Made by a program: the position numbers and the translations under genes
Shown: positions 18,683 to 27,286 of the stretch, one piece after another
Layout of the letters: every line of letters starts with the position of its first letter
How positions within the stretch are numbered: the stretch's first letter is position 1
The notes under the pieces: generated by a model
What the model was told of the DNA's origin: nothing
Database searches by the model: none
What the model saw: the letters and a program-made list of their open reading frames with translations, nothing else
Origin: an uncultured Alphaproteobacteria bacterium
GTDB taxonomy: Bacteria > Pseudomonadota > Alphaproteobacteria > CAAHEQ01 > UBA3637
Reading direction: 5' to 3'
DNA length: 60,377 nucleotides
Assembly (NCBI GenBank): GCA_947586835.1
Contig: CANPXT010000009.1
Location: 1-60,377 of the forward strand

Positions 18683-18717
18683 AAAAAATACCCCGTTTGA
18701 AAGCGGGGTATTTTTAA
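18683..18717. terminator. Strong bidirectional terminator between lepA and rplS
   Basis: A 10-bp GC-rich stem (AAATACCCCG against CGGGGTATTT) with a short loop is flanked by A and T runs. It can end both the rightward lepA and the leftward rpsP-rplS transcripts. Confidence 0.9.
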
Positions 18718-18730
18718 AGATAAGTTAAAC

Positions 18731-19108
18731 TTATTCTTCCGTTGTTTCGGCGGTATCTTTGTCTTCGCTGATACGTGCCGCTTTACCGAATAATTGACGC
18801 AAATAGTAAATTTTGGAACGTTTTACTTTACCGCGCCGAACCACTTCAATGCTGGCAACATTCGGTGAATACAAGGGAAAAATTCTTTCTACGCCTTCGC
18901 CGAATGAAATTTTGCGAATAACGCAGGAAGAATTTAAGCCGTCGTTATGACGGGCAATGCAAACGCCTTCATAAGCTTGCAAGCGTTCACGGCCTTTATC
19001 TTCAACGATTTTATACATAACTTTAACCGTATCGCCGGCTTTAAAATCAGGAATTTTTTTGCCCGATTTGGCGATTTGTTCATTTTCCAATTCTTTAATT
19101 AAGTTCAT
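18731..19108 (-). CDS. rplS: 50S ribosomal protein L19
   Basis: A 125-residue L19, slightly longer than the ~115-residue norm because of an acidic tail. Core motifs [12 protein letters not shown], then [12 protein letters not shown] and [14 protein letters not shown] are intact. It overlaps the trmD stop by 4 bases and is the last gene of the rpsP-rimM-trmD-rplS operon. Confidence 0.96.
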   Translation of the reverse strand: MNLIKELENEQIAKSGKKIPDFKAGDTVKVMYKIVEDKGRERLQAYEGVCIARHNDGLNSSCVIRKISFGEGVERIFPLYSPNVASIEVVRRGKVKRSKIYYLRQLFGKAARISEDKDTAETTEE

Positions 19109-19809
19109 GATACTTTCCTTTCATATTTGTTCCGATCCGGATATTTTTCCCACAAGTCCGGTCTTCTTGCTTTGGTTAATGCAAGCGATTGCGCCAAACG
19201 CCATTCTTTAATTTTGGCGTGATGCCCCGATACCAAAACTTCCGGAACCTGATACCCTTCCCAATTTTGCGGTTTTGTATATTGCGGATATTCCAATAAA
19301 CCGTTTTCAAAACTTTCATCATATTGAGAGGTTTCATTTCCCATAACAGTCGGTAGGAGGCGGACAACCGCATCTAACATTGTTAACAGCGCCGGTTCGC
19401 CGCCCGACAGGACGAAATCGCCGACACTGATTTCTTTAATTTGCCATTTTTCAAGAATTCTCTGGTCAATTCCTTCAAATCGTCCGCACAAAAACGTTAT
19501 TTCGTTTAATTTTGCCCATTCATGTGCCGTTTGCTGACGAAAAACTTCGCCCCGTGGCGAGAGATAATAAATCGGACCGCTTTCATAAACGGATTTTAAC
19601 GCCGCATCAACAACATCCGGCTTCATAATCATGCCGGCACCGCCACCAAATGGCGTATCATCAACCGATTTATATTTATCGGTGGCAAAATCACGAATGT
19701 TCACCACATTAAAGCTGAATTTTCCTTCGCTTAAAGCTTTTCCTGCCAGCGAATACCCCAAAAAGCCGGGGAACATTTCCGGATAAAGCGTTAACACGTT
19801 AATTTTCAT
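19105..19809 (-). CDS. trmD: tRNA (guanine37-N1)-methyltransferase
   Basis: A 234-residue SPOUT-class enzyme that makes m1G37 in tRNAs reading CNN codons, preventing frameshifts. It shows [44 protein letters not shown] (the trefoil-knot SAM site) and the C-terminal [10 protein letters not shown]. The start is placed at the ATG opening [13 protein letters not shown], preceded by GGAAGGAG. A longer open frame runs upstream into rimM but has no ribosome binding site. It overlaps rimM by 11 bases and rplS by 4. Confidence 0.96.
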   Translation of the reverse strand: MKINVLTLYPEMFPGFLGYSLAGKALSEGKFSFNVVNIRDFATDKYKSVDDTPFGGGAGMIMKPDVVDAALKSVYESGPIYYLSPRGEVFRQQTAHEWAKLNEITFLCGRFEGIDQRILEKWQIKEISVGDFVLSGGEPALLTMLDAVVRLLPTVMGNETSQYDESFENGLLEYPQYTKPQNWEGYQVPEVLVSGHHAKIKEWRLAQSLALTKARRPDLWEKYPDRNKYERKVS

Positions 19810-20314
19810 GCAACACTCCTTCCAATCCGATCGGCAAACAAATTTCCATATATCCGTCTTTAACGGAAACAACCGGAAACGTTGCGTTTGAAAAATCAAA
19901 CGGAAAAACTTTGCCGTTTGATAATTGAATGTTGATAATATCGCCGGCACCGAAGTTTTCAACCGATAACACTTTGCCGAACACTTTCCCTTGATTGTAA
20001 ACCGTTAATCCGATTAAATCGCAGTAATAATATTCATCTGCTTTTTCTTTCGGTAATTGAGCGCGTTCAATGTAAAGAGAAATGCCTTTTAAAGTTTCGG
20101 CTTCATCACGCGTTTCAATGCCTTGAATGCGTGCCAAAACAATGCCTTGCTTTTGATTTAATGCTTTAATTTTAAACAATCGCTTTTGTTTTTGATCCGT
20201 AACCGATTCAAACGATCCGATATCCATCGGATTTGAAAGATACGATTTAATTTTAACCGCGCCTTTCACGCCGTGAACATTGATGATTTGACCGATACAG
20301 ACGAGTTGGGACAT
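19799..20314 (-). CDS. rimM: 16S rRNA processing protein RimM
   Basis: A 171-residue ribosome maturation factor acting on the 30S head. The N-terminal RimM domain (CIGQIINVHGVKGAVKIKSY) and the C-terminal PRC-barrel (YYCDLIGLTVYN, then GKVLSVENFGAGDII) are recognisable. It lies 10 bases from rpsP and overlaps trmD. Confidence 0.94.
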   Translation of the reverse strand: MSQLVCIGQIINVHGVKGAVKIKSYLSNPMDIGSFESVTDQKQKRLFKIKALNQKQGIVLARIQGIETRDEAETLKGISLYIERAQLPKEKADEYYYCDLIGLTVYNQGKVFGKVLSVENFGAGDIINIQLSNGKVFPFDFSNATFPVVSVKDGYMEICLPIGLEGVLHEN

Positions 20315-20324
20315 TTTTTATTCC

Positions 20325-20780
20325 TTATTCGGCAGGTTGTTCCTGTGTTGCTTCCGCCGGAGCTTCTGCCGGTTGTTCTTGAGCAGCCTTGGCAGCTTCT
20401 TCCGCTTCACGAGCGGCAGCTTCCTCCGCTTCACGAGCGGCAGCGGCTTTTTCTTGAGCTTCTTTCAACCGTTCTTGGGCTTTGGCTTTCGGAGCCGATT
20501 TTTTCGGTTGTTCATGAATAGTCGGTTTTTCCGCCAAACCAATTAAGGCAAAGAGTTTTTGAACCCGTTCGGTTAATTCGGCACCTTGGGCCATCCATTT
20601 TTTCGCTGCTTCAACGTTCACGCGAAGCGCATCGGCATGATCTTTCGGCAATAACGGATTGTATGATCCCAATGCCTCAATAAACCGACCGTCACGTGGG
20701 GCGCGTTTATCGGCAACAACAATTTTATGAACCGGACGTTTTTTAGAACCGCCGCGGGCTAAACGAATACGTACTGACAT
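20325..20780 (-). CDS. rpsP: 30S ribosomal protein S16 with long Ala/Glu-rich tail
   Basis: The first ~85 residues are a normal S16 ([20 protein letters not shown], then [18 protein letters not shown]). The protein then continues to 151 residues with a Lys-rich linker and an Ala/Glu-rich, partly repeated helix-forming tail (repeats of AAREAEEA) ending in a PAE/EQ-rich segment. Some alphaproteobacterial S16 proteins have extensions, but this one almost doubles the length. It is the first gene of the operon and is preceded by a folded leader. Confidence 0.95.
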   Translation of the reverse strand: MSVRIRLARGGSKKRPVHKIVVADKRAPRDGRFIEALGSYNPLLPKDHADALRVNVEAAKKWMAQGAELTERVQKLFALIGLAEKPTIHEQPKKSAPKAKAQERLKEAQEKAAAAREAEEAAAREAEEAAKAAQEQPAEAPAEATQEQPAE

Positions 20781-20815
20781 ATATTTTTATTCCTTTCATT
20801 GTTTTTGTTTTACCG

Positions 20816-20911
20816 TTCATAAACCGCACATAGAATAATTGCACCAATGCACGAACCATCGCGGATTGATGTATCTCCTTAGAGACTGAAAATACTATTC
20901 CAGTTTATGAA
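20816..20911 (-). promoter_or_regulatory. Structured RNA leader of the rpsP operon
   Basis: On the leftward transcript a 9-bp closing helix (TTCATAAAC with GTTTATGAA, plus an inner ATAG/CTAT) encloses two hairpins. Hairpin A is 20873-20886 (GTCTC-TAAG-GAGAT), and hairpin B is 20842-20871 (7 bp, one C-C mismatch, then 5 bp around a TGGT loop). This makes a three-way junction. The promoter at 20921-20949 places the transcript start just before the closing helix, so the whole element is a 5' leader 36 bases before the rpsP ATG. It may be an autoregulatory ribosomal-protein or metabolite-binding element. I do not recognise it as a named family. Confidence 0.6.
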
Positions 20912-20920
20912 AGATGTGTT

Positions 20921-20949
20921 TTTATACCATATTCTTTTTTATTCGTCAA
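20921..20949 (-). promoter_or_regulatory. Promoter of rpsP-rimM-trmD-rplS
   Basis: Reading leftward, TTGACG-N17-TATAAA. It lies in the 198-base gap between ffh and rpsP, showing that the operon is not only read through from ffh. Confidence 0.75.
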
Positions 20950-20978
20950 GCAAAAAAACGTAAAAATAAAGAAAATGT

Positions 20979-22397
20979 TTATTTTTTAAACGGATTATAT
21001 TTAAAAGAGGCAGGAAGCTGATTGCCGAAATTTCCCATATCCGGCAGGTTGCCGCCGGTTAAAGTATTCATTTTTTTCATCATGCTCATCATGCCGAGCG
21101 GACCTGTTTTCTTAAAATATTTCATCACTTGTGCCATTTGTTCAAATTGTTTTAACAAGCGATTGACATCACTCACTTGTACCCCCGCGCCCGCCGCAAT
21201 GCGTTGTTTCCGCGCGGCTTTCAATATATCGGGATTTTTGCGCTCTTTGGGTGTCATGGACAAAATAATGGCTTCCTGATGTTTAATGATTTTATTATCA
21301 ATATCCGCCGCATTCAGTTTGCTTTGCAGTTTGGAAAGTCCCGGAATCATTTTCATAATGCCTTTTAAATCTCCCATTTTGTTAATTTGTTGAATTTGTG
21401 ACAGCATATCGTTTAAATCAAAATGCCCGCTCATCATGCGTTCGGCTGCTTTTTGCGCTTCTTCCTGATTGATTTTTTCCATAGCTGTTTCAACCAGCCC
21501 GACCACGTCGCCCATTCCCAAAATGCGATCGGCAATGCGTTTGGCATCAAACACTTCCAACGCATCGGCTTTTTCACCCACGCCCAAAAAACGAACAGGC
21601 GTTTTTGTAACGGCGCGCATGGATAAAGCGACACCGCCGCGGGAATCGCCGTCGATGCGCGTTAAAATTGTACCCGTAATGCCGATTTTTTGATGAAATT
21701 GCTCGGCAACATTTAAGGCATCTTGCCCGATGAGGGCATCAACCACCAACAGACTTTCAATCGGTTTTGCCAAGTCGCGAACGGCCATCAGTTCCCGCAT
21801 CATTTCTTCATCAATGTGCAACCGACCGGCAGTATCCAAAATAAGCACATCGGCTAAATTATCCCGCGCCGTTTGTAACGCACGCTTTGTAATTTGCAGC
21901 GGCTTTTCGTTTGCTTCAATCGATAAAACGGGTAAATCGTTTTGGCGTGCCAGTTCCGTTAATTGTTCACGGGCTGCCGGACGATAAACATCTAATGAGG
22001 CCAACAAAACTTTTTTTCCTTCTTTTTGAAGGCGTTTAGCAAGCTTTGCCGAAGAAGTTGTTTTGCCGGAACCTTGAAGTCCCAACATTAAAATCACGTT
22101 TTGTTGATGCGGCAGTAATTTTAACGGTTCGGTATTGCCCAATAATTGAACCAGAGAATCGTGCACGATTTTCACCACCGTTTGTGCCGGTGAAACGGTT
22201 TTAATCACATCGGCACCGACGGCTTTTTCGCGGACATCGGCAATAAAAGATTTCACGACGGGCAGGGCAACATCGGCTTCCAAGAGGGCAATTTTAATTT
22301 CCCGCATGGTTTCATCAACCATACTTTCCGTTAACACGCCCCGACGGGTTAATTTGTCAAAAACGGTGTTCAGTCGTTCCGATAGTCCTGTAAACAT
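20979..22397 (-). CDS. ffh: Signal recognition particle protein Ffh
   Basis: A 472-residue SRP54 homologue. The NG GTPase domain shows LMLGLQGSGKTTSSAKLAKR (about 104-123), DVYRPAAREQL and DTAGRLHIDEEMM. The C-terminal M domain is methionine-rich (MAQVMKYFKKTGPLGMMSMMKKM). It targets membrane proteins co-translationally together with 4.5S RNA and FtsY. It precedes rpsP as in many alphaproteobacteria. Confidence 0.97.
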   Translation of the reverse strand: MFTGLSERLNTVFDKLTRRGVLTESMVDETMREIKIALLEADVALPVVKSFIADVREKAVGADVIKTVSPAQTVVKIVHDSLVQLLGNTEPLKLLPHQQNVILMLGLQGSGKTTSSAKLAKRLQKEGKKVLLASLDVYRPAAREQLTELARQNDLPVLSIEANEKPLQITKRALQTARDNLADVLILDTAGRLHIDEEMMRELMAVRDLAKPIESLLVVDALIGQDALNVAEQFHQKIGITGTILTRIDGDSRGGVALSMRAVTKTPVRFLGVGEKADALEVFDAKRIADRILGMGDVVGLVETAMEKINQEEAQKAAERMMSGHFDLNDMLSQIQQINKMGDLKGIMKMIPGLSKLQSKLNAADIDNKIIKHQEAIILSMTPKERKNPDILKAARKQRIAAGAGVQVSDVNRLLKQFEQMAQVMKYFKKTGPLGMMSMMKKMNTLTGGNLPDMGNFGNQLPASFKYNPFKK

Positions 22398-22415
22398 TGA
22401 TTTTCCTCCGATGAT

Positions 22416-23192
22416 TTATAACGTGAAATATTTTTGTGCGTCTGCCAATTCTTGCGGTGTATTAATATCGGCCGGTGCCTCTTCAATCAGCTTGACGGAG
22501 GGAACAATGAGCGCATAAATACTCATGCCGTTTTCCAGCGCCCGTAATTGTTCCAGCTTTTCAATATTTTCCAATACGCCGACCGGCAGAGAAACAATTT
22601 TGCGCAACGCCGTTGCCCGATAAACATAAATGCCGATATGCCAATAAGCAAAGTGATATTTTTCAACGTTATCTCGGTTAAACGGCACGAGAGAACGCGA
22701 AAAATAAAGCGCACGGCCGAAGTTTTCATTGTCTTTCAATCCCATGGCAATTTTTACATGCGTGGGATCATTCATTTCTTCGTCTGTTGTGATTTTCATT
22801 CCGACCGTAACAATATCGGCCTTTGTTTTTTCCAAAATATCGGCTAATATAAGATTGAGTTTCGGATCGACATTGATTCCGTCGCCCTGAAAACTGATGG
22901 CAATATCATATTTCGTGCTTTGCGGATCAATTTCTTTTAATGCGGCAGCAATTCGATCGGTTCCCGAAGGCAAAGACGGATCGGTTAAAATGCATTTGGC
23001 ACTGAATTTTTCCGCCACTTCAATAATTTCTTTATCACCCGCGGCAATATAAACATCTTCTTTCGGGTGAACGGCAACGGCATGTTCATATACATGCTGA
23101 ATTAAGGGCTTTCCGTTAATGATTGCCAGCGGCTTATTCGGTAATCGGGTTGATTTTAAGCGGGTCGGGATAAGGACGGCTGTTCTTGACAT
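22416..23192 (-). CDS. kdsB: 3-deoxy-manno-octulosonate cytidylyltransferase
   Basis: A 258-residue CMP-KDO synthetase that activates KDO for LPS inner-core synthesis. It begins with the characteristic nucleotide-binding loop IPTRLKSTRLPNKPL and contains SGTDRIAAAL, QGDGINVDPKL and YAYWHIGIYVYR-type segments. The canonical QGDEP is here QGDGI, a small departure. Its start codon lies 37 bases inside the end of the HIT gene, a long overlap for this region. Confidence 0.92.
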   Translation of the reverse strand: MSRTAVLIPTRLKSTRLPNKPLAIINGKPLIQHVYEHAVAVHPKEDVYIAAGDKEIIEVAEKFSAKCILTDPSLPSGTDRIAAALKEIDPQSTKYDIAISFQGDGINVDPKLNLILADILEKTKADIVTVGMKITTDEEMNDPTHVKIAMGLKDNENFGRALYFSRSLVPFNRDNVEKYHFAYWHIGIYVYRATALRKIVSLPVGVLENIEKLEQLRALENGMSIYALIVPSVKLIEEAPADINTPQELADAQKYFTL

Positions 23193-23587
23193 TTTTCAAT
23201 CTCCTTTTGAATACGATGAATAATTTCCTGTTTCACTTGCGGCGGATATTTTTTCCCCGGCTGATTCCACACGGTACCCGGCCAATAAGGATCGGTATCG
23301 TAGCGACAAATCACATGCACATGCAGCTGCGGCGTTAAATTTCCGATCATGGCAATGTTTGTTTGTGTCGGATGAAAAAGGGTATTCATGGCTTTTTCGG
23401 CTGTTTCAATTTCTTTCATTAACGTTAGGCGTTCATCGGTTGTCAAATCAAGCATATTCCGCACGTTTTCCTTTCGCGGCACCAAAAAAATCCACGGACA
23501 TAACACGTTATCTTCAAACAAAACCGTTGAAAAAGGCAATTCGCATATAAAATCTTTTTGTTGTAAAGCAGGGTGCAATTCAAACAT
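23156..23587 (-). CDS. HIT-family nucleotide hydrolase/transferase
   Basis: A 143-residue histidine-triad protein. The catalytic motif is QLHVHVICR, i.e. HxHxI, with the last His of the classic HxHxH replaced as in a known bacterial HIT subgroup. Residues DNVLCPWIFLVPRKENVRNM are the substrate-binding strand region. Probable hydrolase of nucleoside phosphoramidates or dinucleotides. It lies between the HAD gene (21 bases upstream) and kdsB, which it overlaps. Confidence 0.85.
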   Translation of the reverse strand: MFELHPALQQKDFICELPFSTVLFEDNVLCPWIFLVPRKENVRNMLDLTTDERLTLMKEIETAEKAMNTLFHPTQTNIAMIGNLTPQLHVHVICRYDTDPYWPGTVWNQPGKKYPPQVKQEIIHRIQKEIEKCQEQPSLSRPA

Positions 23588-23608
23588 GCTTTTCCTTTCA
23601 AATGTTTC

Positions 23609-24460
23609 TTAATCGGCAAAAGTATTTTTAATAAAACTCGGATAAATTTTAGCACGTTTCAAAATATTGTCAAGTGTTTCTCCGTTCTTTAAAGCATTTG
23701 CCGTTGTGCCCGTTCCGGTAATCAGCACAGATTTCAAGCCGGCATTGATGGCTCCTTGAATATCGGTTTCAAGCATATCGCCCGCCATAACGGTTTTAGA
23801 TTTATCGGCTTTCATTTTCAACAGTGCCGTTTCAAAAATCAGCGGATAAGGTTTGCCGAAAAAAGTGACTTTTCCGCCGTTTTTTTGATAATAATCTGCA
23901 AATATGCCTTGTGCCGGCAATTTTTGATTGTTTTGCATAAAAAATGTATCGGGATTGGCGCACACGGCCGGCAGATTTTTTTGTAATGCCGTGTTTAAAT
24001 CGGGTAAATAGCTTTCAAAAGGACGAGAGCCTAATCCGCTGAAATAAATGACATCGGCCTTTGACACCTCTTTTGTTTCATGAGAAGCAATCGATTCAAA
24101 CAGCGCGTGATTTTCCTCGCCCAATACATAATAGTGAAAATGAGTTTGATGTGAAAGCACTTCGAACAAATGATTTTCGATTGCCGCTTTGCAAAGATTG
24201 CCTGATGTGATGACTTCATCGAAATGAATGCCTTGAATTAATCCTTTTTGTGCTTTTGAAGCGCAAAAAACCGATTGAACGGTTGTCATGTTTGATATGA
24301 TGCAAACTTTTTGACCTTTTTGTTTTAAATTTTCAAGTGTTTTTAAGGCGTTTTCATAAAAATCCGTTCCGTCCCACAAAACGCCGTACATATCCGTAAA
24401 AAGAGTGTTGATTTGATCGTCCAGTTCGGAAAAAGTGTTTATTTTTTTTAAGGTTGACAT
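23609..24460 (-). CDS. HAD-superfamily IIA phosphatase (NagD-like)
   Basis: A 283-residue HAD-IIA hydrolase. Motif I is TDMYGVLWDG (about 20-29), motif II is SNMT, and motif III/IV is AGDMLETDIQGAINAGLKSVLITGTG near residues 222-247. The C1/C2 cap is of the NagD/UMP phosphatase type. Substrate unknown. The start overlaps the ppa stop by 1 base (TAATG). Confidence 0.85.
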   Translation of the reverse strand: MSTLKKINTFSELDDQINTLFTDMYGVLWDGTDFYENALKTLENLKQKGQKVCIISNMTTVQSVFCASKAQKGLIQGIHFDEVITSGNLCKAAIENHLFEVLSHQTHFHYYVLGEENHALFESIASHETKEVSKADVIYFSGLGSRPFESYLPDLNTALQKNLPAVCANPDTFFMQNNQKLPAQGIFADYYQKNGGKVTFFGKPYPLIFETALLKMKADKSKTVMAGDMLETDIQGAINAGLKSVLITGTGTTANALKNGETLDNILKRAKIYPSFIKNTFAD

Positions 24461-25008
24461 TATTTTGTCACTCCCGGCAAATCCGGTTTTTTAATTTCAT
24501 ACATATTTTTTGCAATACGAATCAACTCTTGCGCTTCCGCAGGACCCAAAAAGCTTTCGATACGCACTTCTTTTTGTTCCAACACCTTATAATCTTCAAA
24601 AAAGCGCTGTAATGTTTTAAGGGCATGCGGTGGCAATTCGTTAATATGATGATAATTGTTATACATGGGATCATCCGCATGTACGGCAATAATTTTATCA
24701 TCCGATTCGCCGCTGTCAATCATTTTCATCACACCGATGGGACATGCTCGCATAATGCAAAGCGGTTCTGTGGCAAACTGGCTTAACACCAAAATATCCA
24801 ACGGATCATTATCATCGCCGTATGTTTGCGGAATAAAACCGTAATTGGCCGGATAATGAACGGCACTGTATAATATGCGATCTACTTTCAATAAACCGCT
24901 TTCTTTATCCAATTCATACTTAATCTGCGAACCTTTCGGTACTTCAATGATGGCAGGCAGAATTTTCGGAAACGACGGATAATGGTTGACTTCATGCCAA
25001 GGGTGCAT
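24460..25008 (-). CDS. ppa: Inorganic pyrophosphatase
   Basis: A 182-residue family I soluble pyrophosphatase. Active-site signature [12 protein letters not shown] (about 66-77), [14 protein letters not shown] and [14 protein letters not shown] [10 protein letters not shown] are all present. It hydrolyses PPi to drive biosynthesis. Own promoter at 25046-25073. Confidence 0.96.
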   Translation of the reverse strand: MHPWHEVNHYPSFPKILPAIIEVPKGSQIKYELDKESGLLKVDRILYSAVHYPANYGFIPQTYGDDNDPLDILVLSQFATEPLCIMRACPIGVMKMIDSGESDDKIIAVHADDPMYNNYHHINELPPHALKTLQRFFEDYKVLEQKEVRIESFLGPAEAQELIRIAKNMYEIKKPDLPGVTK

Positions 25009-25045
25009 TTTAAAAAATCCTTTCTACAATAAAAATAATTTTTTT

Positions 25046-25073
25046 ACTTTAACACGGAAAAAATGATTGTCAA
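25046..25073 (-). promoter_or_regulatory. Promoter of ppa
   Basis: Reading leftward, TTGACA-N16-TAAAGT, about 37 bases before the ppa start codon and divergent from the lemA promoter. Confidence 0.65.
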
Positions 25074-25104
25074 GGTAAAAAACAGTTTTTTTGCCTTTTT
25101 TCAC

Positions 25105-25132
25105 TTGCAATCGGTTGAATTTCTGCTAAACT
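25105..25132 (+). promoter_or_regulatory. Promoter of lemA-htpX-like-deaminase
   Basis: TTGCAA-N16-TAAACT, followed by TTAGGAGG seven bases before the lemA ATG at 25175. Confidence 0.6.
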
Positions 25133-25174
25133 GATAAATACGGACTTTGTTGAATGTTTTTTTTAGGAGGTTTT

Positions 25175-25741
25175 ATGAGCGCATTATTGATTTTAGCAGG
25201 AATTTTGGTTGTTTCGGGGTTATATGTTATTTCGCTTTATAATTCTTTGGTAACGGGGCAGGTGCAAACCAAAGAGGCATGGAGTACGGTTGAAACGCAA
25301 TTAAAGCGGCGGTATGATTTGGTGCCGAATTTGGTTGAAACCGTGAAAGGTTATGCCAAACACGAATCGAAAACGCTTGAAAATTTGGTGAATGCCCGTA
25401 ATATGGCGATGAGTTTAAACGGCTCGACCACGCAAAAAGAGCAGCATGAAAATATGTTAACGGGCGCCTTGAAATCGGTTTTTGCATTGGCGGAAAATTA
25501 TCCCGACTTAAAGGCTAATCAAAACTTTTTGGATTTGCAAAATAAATTAGCCGATACCGAAGATAAAATTCAAGCCGCACGGCAATATTACAATACGGCA
25601 GTGATGAGTTTAAATCGCAGAATTCGCATTTTTCCGAGCAATTTAATTGCTTCGCGGTTCGGCATAACGCAGGAACACTTTTTTGAGTTGGAATCATCGG
25701 AAAAAGAAGCGGTAAAGAACGCACCGAAGATTCAATTTTAG
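25175..25741 (+). CDS. LemA family protein
   Basis: A 188-residue protein with an N-terminal membrane anchor (about 3-24) and the LemA helical bundle. The conserved YNSLVTGQVQTKEAWSTVE and QLKRRYDLVPNLVETVKGY are clear, as is ARQYYNTAVMSLNRRIRIFPSNLIA near the end. Start chosen at 25175 because AGGAGG lies 5 bases before it; an in-frame ATG at 25154 has none. LemA genes commonly pair with M48 proteases, as here. Confidence 0.92.
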   Translation: MSALLILAGILVVSGLYVISLYNSLVTGQVQTKEAWSTVETQLKRRYDLVPNLVETVKGYAKHESKTLENLVNARNMAMSLNGSTTQKEQHENMLTGALKSVFALAENYPDLKANQNFLDLQNKLADTEDKIQAARQYYNTAVMSLNRRIRIFPSNLIASRFGITQEHFFELESSEKEAVKNAPKIQF

Positions 25742-25756
25742 AGAAGGGCTGATTTT

Positions 25757-26710
25757 ATGGCAACACCGGTTACGGCGTTTGAGCATATTCGGGCAAATAA
25801 CGTGAAAACGTTTTTATTGCTGTTGTTGTTTCCCTGTTCGTTAGCGGCTTTGTTTTATGTTGTTTGTTTATTTGTTTTCGGCGGCTTGGACGAAGAAACG
25901 CTTGCTTTTGTGAATCAGACGGTTTTAAACGGGTTACCGTGGATTTTCGGTATTGGTTTTTTCTGGATTCTCATCAGCATTTTTCAAGGCGATAAAATGG
26001 TGTTGGGTTTTGCCGATGCACAACCGTTATCCCCCAAAGGCCGCGAGAATAAAGAAATTTATAAGCTTGTGGAAAATACGGCAATTATGGCCGGGTTACC
26101 CATGCCCAAAGTTTATGTGATTGATGATGACTCGTTAAATGCTTTTGCGACGGGCTATTCGCCGAAAAGTGCCTCGATTGCTTTAACGCGCGGTATTATT
26201 CATAAATTAAAGCCGGCAGAATTGCAAGGTGTGATTGCGCATGAATTGGCGCACATCGGCAATCGCGATGTTCGATTGGATATGATTATTGTTGCAGGGT
26301 TGGGTATTTTTGCTTTGTTGGCGGAAAATTTGCGTTTTTCCCTGTTGCGAACATCATCGCGACGTGATAATGACAAAGGCGGCGCTTTAATTTTGGCAAT
26401 TTTCATTACTTTAATGATTTTTCATTATTTTTTGGCACCTCTCATTCGATTGGCGGTGTCCCGAACGCGTGAATATGCGGCTGATGCAACGGGGGCGCTC
26501 ATCACGCATCATCCCGAAGCGTTGGCAGATGCGCTGATGAAAATATCCGGTGATCCGCGGGTTGAAGTGCTTGATGCCAAGCCGAGTATGGCAGCGCTTT
26601 GCATTTATTCGCCGTTAGAGCCGAAAGCGGCGCTTTCAAGCACGCATCCGCCGGTTGAAGAGCGCATTAAACGCCTGCGAACCATGGCGGGCATGGAAAT
26701 TATATCATAA
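25757..26710 (+). CDS. M48 family zinc metalloprotease (HtpX-like)
   Basis: A 317-residue membrane protease with four hydrophobic segments. The zinc site is VIAHELAHIGNRD (about 157-169), with the downstream glutamate in SRTREYAADATGA (about 235-247). The active site faces the cytoplasm in HtpX relatives, which degrade misfolded membrane proteins. It follows lemA by 15 bases and precedes the deaminase by 14. Confidence 0.92.
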   Translation: MATPVTAFEHIRANNVKTFLLLLLFPCSLAALFYVVCLFVFGGLDEETLAFVNQTVLNGLPWIFGIGFFWILISIFQGDKMVLGFADAQPLSPKGRENKEIYKLVENTAIMAGLPMPKVYVIDDDSLNAFATGYSPKSASIALTRGIIHKLKPAELQGVIAHELAHIGNRDVRLDMIIVAGLGIFALLAENLRFSLLRTSSRRDNDKGGALILAIFITLMIFHYFLAPLIRLAVSRTREYAADATGALITHHPEALADALMKISGDPRVEVLDAKPSMAALCIYSPLEPKAALSSTHPPVEERIKRLRTMAGMEIIS

Positions 26711-26724
26711 CAAGGAGGAAAAAA

Positions 26725-27213
26725 ATGGCAACGGAAGAAAAATACATTCGCCCCACGTGGGATGAATATTTTTTGGAAGTCATGCATGCACTTGCCAAGC
26801 GAGCAACGTGCGGGCGCGGACGAACGGCATGCGTGATTGTAAAAGATAACCAAATTGTTGTGTCGGGATATGTCGGCTCGCCGCCGGGATTGCCGCATTG
26901 CGATGATGTCGGGCATTTAATGAAAAAAATGATCAATGATGACGGCACTATTTCCGATCATTGCGTGCGAACCATTCATGCCGAACAAAATGCCATTTGT
27001 CAGGCGGCAAAGCGCGGTGTTTCCATTGACGGCGCGACTATTTATTGCAAGCTGGCACCGTGTCGCACTTGCGCAATGTTACTCATTGCCTGCGGTATTA
27101 AACGGGTTGTGGCGGAATATAAATATCATTCGGGCGGCGAGGCGGAAGAAATGATGTTAAAAGCCGGCATTCAAATTGATTATATTCATGATGAAGTTTT
27201 AAATTATAAATAG
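26725..27213 (+). CDS. Deoxycytidylate deaminase
   Basis: A 162-residue dCMP deaminase of the ComEB type. Zinc ligands and catalytic Glu are in HAEQNAICQAAKRG (about 89-102) and the PCRTCAMLL motif (about 115-123). GRTACVIVKDNQIVVSGYVG is the N-terminal strand region. It supplies dUMP for thymidylate synthesis. Ribosome binding site AAGGAGG. Confidence 0.93.
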   Translation: MATEEKYIRPTWDEYFLEVMHALAKRATCGRGRTACVIVKDNQIVVSGYVGSPPGLPHCDDVGHLMKKMINDDGTISDHCVRTIHAEQNAICQAAKRGVSIDGATIYCKLAPCRTCAMLLIACGIKRVVAEYKYHSGGEAEEMMLKAGIQIDYIHDEVLNYK

Positions 27214-27286
27214 CGTTTTTTAAGTCGGGTGCGCGTGTTTAAAGATAACAGCGCCGACGCAGGTGGTGAGAGAGACTGGTGGGGTC

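Noticed and set aside
19810..19962. N-terminal extension of trmD into rimM
   Set aside because: The extended frame has no ribosome binding site, and the ATG at 19807-19809 follows GGAAGGAG and gives the family N-terminus.
27222..27260. GC-rich inverted repeat between the deaminase and the pilin-like gene
   Set aside because: The stem (GTCGG with CCGAC) has a bulge and no T run on either strand; too weak to call a terminator.
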